NCBI GenBank assembly: GCA_026710545.1
Contig: JAPOQU010000124.1
Coordinates: 124,001-188,000 of the forward strand
Source: Gammaproteobacteria bacterium
Lineage (GTDB): Bacteria; Pseudomonadota; Gammaproteobacteria; Eutrophobiales; Eutrophobiaceae
Direction of reading: 5' to 3'
Length of the DNA stretch: 64,000 nt
Positions 11,247 through 23,121 of the stretch are shown here, one piece after another. The notes under the pieces were generated by a model. It was not told the origin of the DNA, made no database searches, and worked only from the letters and a program-made list of their open reading frames with translations. Positions within the stretch are counted from its first letter, which is position 1; the number at the start of each line of letters is the position of its first letter. The position numbers and the translations under genes are program-made.

Positions 11247-12830
11247 ATGACAATTGATCAGCACCAATCAGACGTACTGATAATCGGCAGCGGCGCTTCC
11301 GGGCTGAGCCTGGCCCTGCAGTTGGCCGGGCACGCTCATGTCGCCGTTATCTCCAAGGCGGATGTGAAGGAGGGAGCGACGTTTTACGCCCAGGGAGGTG
11401 TGTCGGCTGTCCTGGACGCGGAAGATTCGGTCGAATCGCATATCAACGACACCATCGACACGGGATGCGGTTTATGCAAATCCGACGTGGTCGAATTCGT
11501 TGTGGAAAATGGCAGGAAAAGCATCGGCTGGTTAATCGATCTTGGAGTCAATTTTACCCGCCTGCCGGAATCGGACGGTCAGGAGTTCCACCTTCACCAG
11601 GAGGGAGGGCACAGTCACCGGCGGGTCCTGCATGCGGCCGATTCGACGGGCAAGGCGATTGAAAGCACCCTTGAGAATCGCACCCGCGCCCACAGCAACA
11701 TCGAACTGTTTGAATTTCACACCAGTCTTGACCTCATCAGCAGGGACGGCCGCTGCGTCGGCGCCTATGTTTATGACCAGGTTAACGACCGGGTCAGGGT
11801 ATTCCGTTCCAGGTGCACGGTACTGGCCACAGGTGGAGCGGGCAAGGTTTACCTGTATACAAGCAACCCGGATATATGCACCGGAGACGGCATAGCCATG
11901 GCATGGCGCGCCGGTTGCAGGGTGGCCAACATGGAGTTTGTGCAGTTTCACCCCACCTGCCTGTATCACCAGGAGGCGAAATCTTTTCTGATTTCAGAGG
12001 CCCTGCGCGGCGAAGGCGCGCAGTTGCTGCTGCCCGACGGCTCGCGGTTCATGGAAAAATTTGATGCGCGTGGAGAGTTGGCGCCCAGGGACGTGGTTGC
12101 ACGCGCCATTGACCACGAGATGAAGCGCCTGGGCAGCGATTATGTATACCTGGATATCAGCCACAGGGGCGAGGATTTTGTCATAGACCACTTCCCTGCC
12201 ATTTATGCCCGCTGCATCCAGTACGGTTTTGACCTGACCAGGGAGGCCATCCCCGTGGTGCCTGCAGCGCATTATACCTGCGGCGGCGTAGTCATCGACA
12301 AAAACGGTCGGACCGACGTTGAGGCGCTTTACGCGATCGGCGAAGTATCGTACTCGGGCCTGCACGGCGCAAACCGCATGGCGAGCAATTCCCTGCTTGA
12401 ATGTGTGGTATTTGCCCATGCCGCCTATAAGGACATCCGGCGCAATCTCGACCATGCCGCCCCTCTCCCCTCCCTGCCGGAATGGGATGAGAGTCAGGTT
12501 GCCGATTCGGACGAGGAAGTCGTGGTCTCCCATAACTGGGATGAAATCCGCCGCTTCATGTGGGACTACGTAGGTATTGTGCGCACCGATAAGCGCCTGC
12601 AACGGGCCAAGCACAGGATCAGGCTTCTGCAGGATGAGATCTATGAATATTACGGCAATTTCCGTATCAACAATGACCTGATAGAGTTGCGAAATTTATC
12701 ACTGGTTGCGGACCTGATCATCGAGTCGGCGTTACGGCGCAAGGAGAGCCGGGGTTTGCACTATACACTTGACTACCCGGCGCCGGATCCGGGCGTGCCG
12801 GCCAGAGATACGGTTCTGCAGCCGGAATAA
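11247..12830 (+). CDS. nadB: L-aspartate oxidase
   Basis: [74 protein letters not shown]; divergent from rpoE. Confidence 0.96.
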   Translation: MTIDQHQSDVLIIGSGASGLSLALQLAGHAHVAVISKADVKEGATFYAQGGVSAVLDAEDSVESHINDTIDTGCGLCKSDVVEFVVENGRKSIGWLIDLGVNFTRLPESDGQEFHLHQEGGHSHRRVLHAADSTGKAIESTLENRTRAHSNIELFEFHTSLDLISRDGRCVGAYVYDQVNDRVRVFRSRCTVLATGGAGKVYLYTSNPDICTGDGIAMAWRAGCRVANMEFVQFHPTCLYHQEAKSFLISEALRGEGAQLLLPDGSRFMEKFDARGELAPRDVVARAIDHEMKRLGSDYVYLDISHRGEDFVIDHFPAIYARCIQYGFDLTREAIPVVPAAHYTCGGVVIDKNGRTDVEALYAIGEVSYSGLHGANRMASNSLLECVVFAHAAYKDIRRNLDHAAPLPSLPEWDESQVADSDEEVVVSHNWDEIRRFMWDYVGIVRTDKRLQRAKHRIRLLQDEIYEYYGNFRINNDLIELRNLSLVADLIIESALRRKESRGLHYTLDYPAPDPGVPARDTVLQPE

Positions 12831-12836
12831 AAATAT

Positions 12837-14882
<2,046 letters not shown>

Positions 14883-17800
14883 TTATGCTGAAGCAGCCAT
14901 CTCCACGGCTTCATCAATGTCAACCGACACCAGTCTGGAAACGCCTGCCTCGTGCATGGTCACGCCGAGTAATTGCCGGGTGATTTCCATGGTGATTTTA
15001 TTGTGGGTAATGATAATGAATTGCACATCTTTCGACATTGCCTTAACCATATCGCTGAACCTCCTGACGTTATTGTCGTCAAGGGGCGCATCCACTTCGT
15101 CGAGGATACAGAATGGCGCCGGGTTCAGTTTGAATATGGAAAACACCAGGGCTACGGCAGTCAAGGCTTTTTCACCACCGGATAACAGGTGGATATTGCT
15201 GTTCTTCTTTCCGGGTGGGCGCGCCATGACAGTGACGCCGGTTTCCAGCAGGTCCTGGGCGGTCATTTCCAGGTAGGCGTGGCCGCCACCGAACAGCAAC
15301 GGGAAATTTTCCTTCAGGTTGGCGTTCAGCCGGTCGAAGGTTTCCTTGAAACGTGAACGGGTTTCCTTATCGATCCTGTGAATGGCTGCTTGCAAGGTCT
15401 CCAGTGCGGCAGTCAGGTCACTGTACTGGCTGTCCAGGTAATTTTTCCGTTCGCTGAGTTGCTCGAATTCGTCAATGGCAGCCAGGTTAATCGCTCCCAG
15501 ACGCTGGATCCTGCTCTCGGCGCTGTTGATCTTTTCCTGCCACAACTGCTTGCCGGCACTCTCATCCAGTCCCGACAGGAGGGCTTCAGGGGTGTGTTCC
15601 ATCGCCTCCAGCCGCTCTTCCACAGTCTGCACTCTTACCTTGATCTCCTGTTGTTCTATCCTGGCCTGCTCCAACTCGCCGCGCAGGTCCTGAAGTTCCT
15701 GTTCGCGTTCACTGCGAACCTGTTCCTTTTCCCTGGACAGTTTCTCCTGTTGCTGCACGGCCTCCCTGGCAGCCGTCAGGCTGGTCTCAAGGTTCACTTT
15801 CCCGGACAGTTTGATACTCAGGGAATCGCGTAACCCCTGCAACGGCCCGTACTGCGCCTGCAATTCGGTCTCAAGTTCAACGATGCGTGCTTCGGTAGTT
15901 GAAAGTTGTATCTCACAGCGCTGTATAGACTGCTCAACCGAATTTTTTCGTGATCTGGCAGCTTCCAGTTGTAACGCGATGGCGTGTCTTTCATCATTGG
16001 CAGTTTGCCAGCGGGACCGGGCATCACCCAGTACCCGGTTATGTTCCGCCCTTACTCCTGCCAGGTGATCGTGCTGTTCCTGTAACTGCCGCCTGGCTTC
16101 CGTGTCCTGGTTCAGCAGGTTTTCCAGGTTTGCCATCTCTGCCTGATCGGCTGTCTTCTGGCGCTGTATGTCCGACAATTCCTGCGCAATCCGGGCAGTC
16201 CTGCCGTGCGCCTGCTCGAAACGGGTCTTGAATTCCGTGTACCGGGCCCTGGTCGAGGCGGCAGTCTCCTGTTGTTCATTCATTTGCGCCAGCAACTGTT
16301 CCGATTGGCGTTCCACCTCATCCATCAGCTTGTTTTTCCCTGCAGCCGCCTGTTCCAGTGAGCTGATCTCCTGTTCCAGTTCCATGCGGACGCTTTTCAG
16401 TTGTGACAGTTGCTGTTCTCTTGTCAGCATGCCGGGGGTGTTGTCTGCGGGGCGATGGATCCTCACCCAGTAACTGTTTATCCAGACCCCGTCTTTCGTG
16501 ATGACCGACTCGGTTTCATCCAGTTCCCGGCAGATTTCCCTGGCCTGGTCCAGGTCTTCAGCCAGGTAAATCCTGTTCAGGATGGCATCCAGGGGCGTTC
16601 CTGCGCTTACCTTGTCGATGAGTCTGGGCTGGGATTTGGGCAGGTACCGGATATGCGCTGCGCTATTGAGCATCAATCCGGCCTTGCCGGTTTGCAAATC
16701 CGCTAATGCGCCCGTTACATCGTGCAGATCGGCGAGGCTGATATCCTGCAAACGCTGCCCGGCTACGGTTTCAAACGCGGTCTCCCAGCCTTTTTCCACC
16801 TTGATGGTGTCAATCAGCCGCGGGGCATCTGCCAGGCCCAGACCGGATAACCATTGTTCCAGGGCTTCCTTGTTGTCAAGGGTGTCTTCATGCTGCAATG
16901 CCTCCAGGGAGGCAATTCCGGATTCATTTTTCTGCAGGTGTGCGCGCAATTCCAGGATTCGAGTTGTGATATCCGCCAGTTCGCTACGATTACGCGCCAG
17001 GTTGGCCGAGGTCTCGCCCAGTTCATTTTTCTGCTGCTCCAGCAGACTTTCACTACCTGAACTGGCTGCTGATAATTTTTCCATATCCTGTTCTAGCCCT
17101 TCCGGAGCGAGCCTGCGGGCCTCGTTCTCAAGGTTACTGCGGCGCTGGTCCAGGCCGGGCAGTCCCGAGAGGAGCAACTCCTTATGCGTCGTATTCACTT
17201 CCATTTGCTTGTCGATTCTCGATATCTCCAGGTTAAGAGCATCCCATTGACCCTGCAGTTGCTGCCATGTCTCCTCGGCCTCGCGCAGTTCGTTGCGGGC
17301 TTCGTCACAGCCGGTTTCGGCCCTCTCAAGGTCCGGCGCCAGCAAGCGCATTTTTTCCGTGGCCACCCCCAGTTCCTTGCTGTCGTCATCCAGTTGCTGC
17401 TGCAGTTCCTGTTCGGCCTGTTGCGCTTTTTCAGTTTCGGCTTTCAGTGTTTCAATGCGTTCCCGGGTATGGCTAATCTGTTGTTCGGCATGTGATATGT
17501 CGCTGCCGATCTGGTAGAAATCGGCCTGAACGCTGTTGAACGCCTCGTTTGCCGCGCGGTAATTTTCCCGTTGTATCTCTATGTCCGCTTCCACCTCGCG
17601 CAGTCCGGCCAGTCCGCCGTCCACGCGTGTTTCGCGGGACCGGACAACCTTGATTTTTTCCTGAGCGTTATCCGACAGTTCTTTCCACTCCAGGGCCAGG
17701 AACTCCGCTTTTAAGCGGCGTTCTTCCTGCTTGAGTTCCTTGAAGCGTTCTGCCGCCTTAGCCTGCCGTTGCAGGTGTTCTGCCTGTTTTTCCAGTTCTT

Positions 17801-18395
17801 CAAGAATATCCGTCAGCCTGCTGATGTTCTCCTGTGTACGCCTGATCCGGTTTTCCGTTTCCCTGCGCCGTTCCCTGAACTTGGATATTCCCGCAGCTTC
17901 CTCGAGAAAAACGCGCAATTCCTCCGGCCGGGCCTCAATCAACCTGGAGATCACGCCCTGTTCGATGATGGAATAGCTGCGCGGACCGATTCCCGTCCCG
18001 AGAAAAATGTTCTGTATATCCTTACGGCGGCACCGGGTATTGTTCAGGTAATAGGTGGAAATCGTATCCCTGTTTAACACCCGCTTGATGGAAACCTCGG
18101 CAAATCCGGCATAAGCGCCGCCAAGCTTACCGTCCGAATTGTCAAATATCAGTTCTACCGAAGCCTGTCCGACCGGTTGCCTGGCACTGGAACCGTTAAA
18201 AATGACATCGGTCAGCGACTCTCCGCGCAGGTGTTTGGCGGAACTTTCGCCCATGACCCAGGTAACCGCATCGATGATATTGGATTTTCCGCAGCCATTG
18301 GGACCTACGATCCCGACCAGGTTGTCTGAGACCAGCAAGGTGGTAGGATCGACAAAGGATTTGAAACCGGAGAGTTTGATTTTGCGCAGGCGCAT
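14883..18395 (-). CDS. smc: Chromosome segregation protein SMC
   Basis: MRLRKIKLSGFKSFVDPT..GIVGPNGCGKSNIIDAV; coiled coils; LLSGGEKALTAVAL and DEVDAPLDDNN. Confidence 0.97.
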   Translation of the reverse strand: MRLRKIKLSGFKSFVDPTTLLVSDNLVGIVGPNGCGKSNIIDAVTWVMGESSAKHLRGESLTDVIFNGSSARQPVGQASVELIFDNSDGKLGGAYAGFAEVSIKRVLNRDTISTYYLNNTRCRRKDIQNIFLGTGIGPRSYSIIEQGVISRLIEARPEELRVFLEEAAGISKFRERRRETENRIRRTQENISRLTDILEELEKQAEHLQRQAKAAERFKELKQEERRLKAEFLALEWKELSDNAQEKIKVVRSRETRVDGGLAGLREVEADIEIQRENYRAANEAFNSVQADFYQIGSDISHAEQQISHTRERIETLKAETEKAQQAEQELQQQLDDDSKELGVATEKMRLLAPDLERAETGCDEARNELREAEETWQQLQGQWDALNLEISRIDKQMEVNTTHKELLLSGLPGLDQRRSNLENEARRLAPEGLEQDMEKLSAASSGSESLLEQQKNELGETSANLARNRSELADITTRILELRAHLQKNESGIASLEALQHEDTLDNKEALEQWLSGLGLADAPRLIDTIKVEKGWETAFETVAGQRLQDISLADLHDVTGALADLQTGKAGLMLNSAAHIRYLPKSQPRLIDKVSAGTPLDAILNRIYLAEDLDQAREICRELDETESVITKDGVWINSYWVRIHRPADNTPGMLTREQQLSQLKSVRMELEQEISSLEQAAAGKNKLMDEVERQSEQLLAQMNEQQETAASTRARYTEFKTRFEQAHGRTARIAQELSDIQRQKTADQAEMANLENLLNQDTEARRQLQEQHDHLAGVRAEHNRVLGDARSRWQTANDERHAIALQLEAARSRKNSVEQSIQRCEIQLSTTEARIVELETELQAQYGPLQGLRDSLSIKLSGKVNLETSLTAAREAVQQQEKLSREKEQVRSEREQELQDLRGELEQARIEQQEIKVRVQTVEERLEAMEHTPEALLSGLDESAGKQLWQEKINSAESRIQRLGAINLAAIDEFEQLSERKNYLDSQYSDLTAALETLQAAIHRIDKETRSRFKETFDRLNANLKENFPLLFGGGHAYLEMTAQDLLETGVTVMARPPGKKNSNIHLLSGGEKALTAVALVFSIFKLNPAPFCILDEVDAPLDDNNVRRFSDMVKAMSKDVQFIIITHNKITMEITRQLLGVTMHEAGVSRLVSVDIDEAVEMAASA

Positions 18396-18601
18396 GAGTT
18401 ATAACCATACCGTCTAGCGCTATAATATACAAGTGAAACACAGGAAAAAAATGGCGATCAATATCTTTATATATTAGTTTAATAAAGCTATTTTACTATT
18501 TGATTTATAATAATATATAAACGATATATAAAGTAATGTATTAGACACGGAGCGATTAAATGATATATTGCGATTTCCGAATCGCATGATAAAGGAGAAG
18601 T

Positions 18602-18991
18602 ATGACGACAAAACCATCCAGAGAACTGGATACTTTCGCAAATCCGGAACCTGACCGTGATTACACTATCAGCATGAAACTGCCGGAGTTCACCTGTTTG
18701 TGCCCGATGACAGGCCAGCCGGACTTTGCCACCTTGCACCTGCACTACGTTCCGGACCAGTTGTGCGTGGAATTGAAGTCGCTCAAACTCTATATCTGGT
18801 CATTTCGCGATGAAGGCGCCTTCCATGAGGCGGTAACCAACCGCATCCTGTCGGACCTGGTAGGGGCCATTTCTCCCAGGTATATGAAATTAACCGCGGA
18901 TTTCAGCGTGCGCGGCGGTATCTATACGTCAGTGACGGCTGAGCATAGAAAAGATGGTTGGCGCAGTCCGGATGCGGTAACACTGCCCTGA
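18602..18991 (+). CDS. queF: preQ0 reductase QueF (NADPH-dependent 7-cyano-7-deazaguanine reductase)
   Basis: [20 protein letters not shown] nucleophilic Cys motif and [20 protein letters not shown]. Confidence 0.94.
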   Translation: MTTKPSRELDTFANPEPDRDYTISMKLPEFTCLCPMTGQPDFATLHLHYVPDQLCVELKSLKLYIWSFRDEGAFHEAVTNRILSDLVGAISPRYMKLTADFSVRGGIYTSVTAEHRKDGWRSPDAVTLP

Positions 18992-19157
18992 CCCCGTTGA
19001 TTTACCGGAAATACGTGACAATTGGACTTAAAACAGTATTATGCTCGCTTGCCTGGCCATTGACACGAAGTGATAATATGGTTTCAAATAGGCAGATGGG
19101 CTCTTTGAATGATTGCCTGGGTGATGCGTAACAGAGTGCTGTTCGGTACAGAATGAT

Positions 19158-19592
19158 ATGAAAAAGGTCGTTACCGGGGAACAACCCCCTGAAAGTACCC
19201 CTATCAGCGTTGAAGCTGCGGCGGGGGAATACATGAATCCTGCGCAGGCTGAGCATTTCCGCAACCTGCTGATTGACTGGAAGCAGGCCTTGATGGAGGA
19301 GGTCGAGCGAACCGTACACCATATGCAGGATGAAGCGTCCAATTTCCCCGATCCCAATGACCGGGCAACCCAGGAAGAAGAATTTGCCCTGGAGTTGAGG
19401 ACGCGGGATCGCGAGCGGAAACTCATCAAGAAGATCAATGAATCGCTGTTGATGCTGGATTCAGGCGATTACGGCTACTGTGAGATCTGTGGCGGTGAGA
19501 TTGGACTAAAACGGCTTGAAGCAAGACCTACGGCGACCTTGTGCATTGATTGCAAGACCCTGGATGAAATCAAGGAACGCCAACACGGGTGA
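19158..19592 (+). CDS. dksA: RNA polymerase-binding transcription factor DksA
   Basis: Coiled coil and C4 zinc finger [33 protein letters not shown]. Confidence 0.93.
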   Translation: MKKVVTGEQPPESTPISVEAAAGEYMNPAQAEHFRNLLIDWKQALMEEVERTVHHMQDEASNFPDPNDRATQEEEFALELRTRDRERKLIKKINESLLMLDSGDYGYCEICGGEIGLKRLEARPTATLCIDCKTLDEIKERQHG

Positions 19593-19613
19593 ACCGCATC
19601 CGCTAAAACACGT

Positions 19614-21071
19614 TTAATCTGAACTGTCCCACTCAGGCGCAACCAGCCTGCGACGGCCGTCCCGGGACAATGCAACATCCTGTGTAGCCAACTGAAGCCG
19701 GTCCCATAACTGGCAGGTTACCTGTTTGTGCTTGGTATCCAACCCTTCGCAGTAGTTCGTATATTCGCACACTCTTACCTGGTCTCCCTTCCCCAGCCTG
19801 AGCTTCAGGAACCAGTCGGGGTCGGCAAGACTCTGGCGGGCGGCGCCTATAATGTCCGCCTTGCCCTCGCGTAACAGGGCTTCTGCCTGTTGAAACCCGT
19901 GTATGCCGCCGATAACCACCACCGGAGTGTTGTAGCCGGCGCCGTTAACAGCCGCTTTTATCTGCGCAACGGGTTCGATGTTCCGGCCGAACGGACCGAA
20001 ATCATCCGAGATATAACCGGGCATGCATTCATAACCGCTTCTTCCCGTATAGGGATAGGCAGCCCAACCGACCAATGGTTGCTTTGCATCATCGAATTTG
20101 CCGCCACGGGACAACGAGAGGAAATCCATACCGGCTCGCGCAAATTCAACTGCGAAATAGCGGGCGTCATCTACCGTATTGCCGCCTTCTATGCATTCAT
20201 CACTGAGAAAACGGCAACCGACGCAATAATCTTCCCCCACCACATTGCGGATATGCTGGAATATTTCCAGCGGCAGGCGCACCCTGTTCCGGCGCGGGCC
20301 GCCATAACCGTCCGTACGCCCGTTCGTGGCGGACAAGAACGAAGCCATCGTGTAGGCATGGGCATAATGTAGTTCAACGCCGTCTATCCCCGCCTCGCGG
20401 GCGCGCCGCGTGGCCTGGGCAAACAGGTCAGGCAGCACCCGGGGCAGGTTTTTCACGTGCGGCAGGTGCAGGTCCGTAACCCTTTCCCGGTAGCCCATAC
20501 GCAACGCCTCCAGTTCAGGTTCGGTCAAAATTGTATCGAGTTCCGCGTCAGGCAGACCGGCCAGGTGCTCCCTGATCTGCTGTTCCGTCCAGTCGTGGGC
20601 TTCAAGCCGTTCCCTGTGCTCGTCGGTAACGGCCAGAAACCGGGCAAAATATTTAGCCGGTTCGGGACGGCGGCGGATTGTGAGGAAATCAATTATCTGT
20701 ATCAGCAGACGCGTTTTCCCCCGGCTGGCGCTTCTTACCACATCAGCCAGTTCCTTCAACCCCGGGATAAACCTGTCATCACCGATACGCAGTAACGGCC
20801 CGCTGGGAATATCGCGGATGCCGGTAGCCTCGATGACGATGGCGCCAGGCTGCCCTTTGGCAAACCGCTCGTACCAGTCCAGCACGTCATCGGTAACGAA
20901 CCCGTCTTCATTGGAGCGCCAGGGCACCATGGCCGGCACCCAGGTACGCTGTTCCAGGGACAGGGGGCCGAGCTTGACCGGTGTAAACATCACTGCCGAA
21001 CGGGCCTCCTCCGCGCTCGGATTCAACCCGGGCTGCGGCTTGTACTTTATTCTCTCAGGAGGTTTCCACAT
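19614..21071 (-). CDS. NADH:flavin oxidoreductase / Old Yellow Enzyme family
   Basis: KLGPLSLEQRTWVPAM, GIDGVELHYAHAYTMASFLSATNGRTDGYGGPRRNRVRLPLEIF, VVVIGGIHGFQQAEALLREGKADIIGAARQSLADPDW. Confidence 0.88.
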   Translation of the reverse strand: MWKPPERIKYKPQPGLNPSAEEARSAVMFTPVKLGPLSLEQRTWVPAMVPWRSNEDGFVTDDVLDWYERFAKGQPGAIVIEATGIRDIPSGPLLRIGDDRFIPGLKELADVVRSASRGKTRLLIQIIDFLTIRRRPEPAKYFARFLAVTDEHRERLEAHDWTEQQIREHLAGLPDAELDTILTEPELEALRMGYRERVTDLHLPHVKNLPRVLPDLFAQATRRAREAGIDGVELHYAHAYTMASFLSATNGRTDGYGGPRRNRVRLPLEIFQHIRNVVGEDYCVGCRFLSDECIEGGNTVDDARYFAVEFARAGMDFLSLSRGGKFDDAKQPLVGWAAYPYTGRSGYECMPGYISDDFGPFGRNIEPVAQIKAAVNGAGYNTPVVVIGGIHGFQQAEALLREGKADIIGAARQSLADPDWFLKLRLGKGDQVRVCEYTNYCEGLDTKHKQVTCQLWDRLQLATQDVALSRDGRRRLVAPEWDSSD

Positions 21072-21078
21072 AAGATAG

Positions 21079-21223
21079 TTATCCGCAGATGACGCAGATT
21101 AACGCAGATAAAAATATATTTTGTTTTAATGGATGGTCAATAAGCACATGGAGCCTGAATTTTCATTATAGTGCTTCATGGATCAGAAAATAATCTGCGT
21201 TAATCTGCGTCATCTGCGGATAA
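21079..21223. repeat. Long perfect inverted repeat (31-bp arms, 83-nt loop)
   Basis: Left arm TTATCCGCAGATGACGCAGATTAACGCAGAT (21079-21109) and its exact reverse complement at 21193-21223. Confidence 0.97.
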
Positions 21224-22528
21224 ATCATCTGCTGATGAGACCATGTAGTTTTTCCAGGCTTGAAACTCGTGGCGGAATACGATGTCGCTGGTGCCGAGGG
21301 CCTGGGTCGTGCCATCGCCGTTATCCTGGTCGCGCCCGTAGTGGCGGTGCTGGCTCACCCACTCCAGGGCATCGGCCTGCAGACCGTGCTGGATACGGTG
21401 GTAGGCTTCGTAGTCGTCGTGCCCTGCTATGGAAAACGGAGAGAAGATCAGCTGGTTATACAGTACCGAGGTATGCAGCATGTCATCGGATACGCCGCCG
21501 AGTTTGAATGTCCAGGTTTCCTGGATAGACTTGTCGACAGCAATGGGCCGGTAAACCCGGATCGTCTGCAACGCGCTCTTGAAGGCAATACTGGGGTAAA
21601 TGATGGTGTTCTGCCGTTGCATGGCCAGGATCGAGTTGGTTTTCTCCTCGCCGTAAGCTGCCACCATATCCTGCACATATTTCGATTCGCGCGGGTAACC
21701 GATATGGATGGTGGCATTGCCGCCTGAATAAGTGTGGCCGTTGCCGCAGGTTGTCATGGCTATGGTATCGAAAAACTCGTAGCTGGAACCAAAGGGTTCG
21801 AGCATGGAGAGCGGCAGGGGTTTTTCGTCCTCGGGGAATTGCCGGGCCATTTGTTTTGCCGGTTGCCAGGCAGACTGGTGCGTAACGGCCGGATGCATGT
21901 TGTCGGACACGTTTTCCAGCAGGATTTTCCAGTTGGCGTCGTGCATATAGCGCAATACGCCGCCGGTTACCTCTATTTCACCCGTTGGTGAACGCTCAAC
22001 TGCGTTGTCGAACGAGGTAATGGCCGGTCCCAGCCAGCTTCTCAGATCCGGCCCTCGCGCTGCCTGGTTGGCAAAGATGAAGCCGCGGTAAATCTCGACG
22101 CGTGCGACCTTACGGATATTTGCCGCCGGTTTATCGCGCCCGAATACCGAATCCGCGTATCCCTCTTCCCTGGGGATATGCAACAGGTTGCCGGCAGTGT
22201 CGAACACGTAGCCGTGATAGGCGCAACGTAACTGCTGTGCATGACCGCAGGATTCACCGACCAGTTGCGCGCCCTTGTGTGCGCAGCGGTTATACATGAT
22301 ATGGACCTGGCCGTCGTTGTGCCGGGCGACGATGACAGGTTGCCTGCCGATAGTGGTGGTGAAGTAGTCTCCGGGTTTTTTTACCTGGCTTTCATGGCCG
22401 ATAAAGATCCAGGCATTGCCCCAGATACGTTCCATTTCCAGGTCGAATATGGCCGGGTCCGTATAAACACGCTTGTGTACCCGCGTGGGTTCGACCAGCG
22501 AAGCGATCTCTTGATCACTGACAGGCAT
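21200..22528 (-). CDS. Rieske non-heme iron aromatic ring-hydroxylating oxygenase, alpha subunit (ORF extends to 22624; start near 22528 preferred)
   Basis: Rieske CAHKGAQLVGESCGHAQQLRCAYH; mononuclear Fe motif ENVSDNMHPAVTH; paralogous to the 50538-51851 gene. Confidence 0.9.
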   Translation of the reverse strand: MPVSDQEIASLVEPTRVHKRVYTDPAIFDLEMERIWGNAWIFIGHESQVKKPGDYFTTTIGRQPVIVARHNDGQVHIMYNRCAHKGAQLVGESCGHAQQLRCAYHGYVFDTAGNLLHIPREEGYADSVFGRDKPAANIRKVARVEIYRGFIFANQAARGPDLRSWLGPAITSFDNAVERSPTGEIEVTGGVLRYMHDANWKILLENVSDNMHPAVTHQSAWQPAKQMARQFPEDEKPLPLSMLEPFGSSYEFFDTIAMTTCGNGHTYSGGNATIHIGYPRESKYVQDMVAAYGEEKTNSILAMQRQNTIIYPSIAFKSALQTIRVYRPIAVDKSIQETWTFKLGGVSDDMLHTSVLYNQLIFSPFSIAGHDDYEAYHRIQHGLQADALEWVSQHRHYGRDQDNGDGTTQALGTSDIVFRHEFQAWKNYMVSSADDLSADDAD

Positions 22529-22554
22529 GCTTATCGGGGAGGCATACGGCCGGG

Positions 22555-23073
22555 TTACTTGACCGCCAGTCCCAGCAGTATGGTGGTGGTGCAATGATAA
22601 ACGTTGTTGCTGGCGCCCATGCACCAGTTGATATCATTGCTCTTTGACGGAAAATAATTCGGCAGGTCGCCTTCGTTGCGGTTGCACATGCAGCGGTTGC
22701 AGGTGCTTTTACCGCAGCAGTCATTGTAGGCGATGATGTAATCGCGTCCGTCAGCGGGGTTGTTGCAGGTGCCTACCCAGGTCATTGGCGCCATTTCGGT
22801 GCCGGGCGGACAACTGGTGTGGCTGCCGCCGCAGCAGGTGCAGAGGAAGCCGTCCATGCCGCAGTTGCGCCAGTATTCACATTTGCCCGGATCGCCTTCG
22901 GGCCCGGAAATGGAACCGTCATCCGGCGCCGTGTTCGCCTTCGCTACCGGCAACAAGGGAATTGCACCTGCCCCGACCAGTACCGTCCCTGCTTTCTTCA
23001 AAAAGCTCCGGCGCGAAGTATGGCGCGCCAGGGAGCGGGTTTTGTCTTGAAACCAGCGATCAAAAAACCTCAT
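22555..23073 (-). CDS. TTQ-dependent amine dehydrogenase light (beta) chain, MauA-like
   Basis: Twin-Arg leader TSRRSFLKKAGT; CEYWRNCGMDGFLCTCCGGSHTSCPPGTEMAPMTWVGTCNNPADGRDYIIAYNDCCGK...NDINWCMGASNNVYHC; the two TTQ-forming Trp (W99, W150) are 51 residues apart. Confidence 0.92.
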   Translation of the reverse strand: MRFFDRWFQDKTRSLARHTSRRSFLKKAGTVLVGAGAIPLLPVAKANTAPDDGSISGPEGDPGKCEYWRNCGMDGFLCTCCGGSHTSCPPGTEMAPMTWVGTCNNPADGRDYIIAYNDCCGKSTCNRCMCNRNEGDLPNYFPSKSNDINWCMGASNNVYHCTTTILLGLAVK

Positions 23074-23121
23074 TATCGGCCCTCATTATCGTCGGTGGAA
23101 TAGTTGGATACCCTGCCCTGC

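Noticed and set aside
18425-18600. preQ1 riboswitch upstream of queF
   Set aside because: No recognisable preQ1 aptamer consensus could be read in the leader; not supported.
21079-21223. CRISPR-like repeat (TCTGCG units)
   Set aside because: Only a single palindromic structure with three short internal units per arm, no regular spacers and no cas genes.
22529-22624. Histidine-rich N-terminus of the Rieske ORF (MHGRQQQRLSLHHHHTAGTGG)
   Set aside because: This stretch lies over the 3' end of the amine dehydrogenase light-chain gene in another frame; an in-frame Met at 22528 gives a normal Rieske N-terminus, so the His-rich part is probably not translated.
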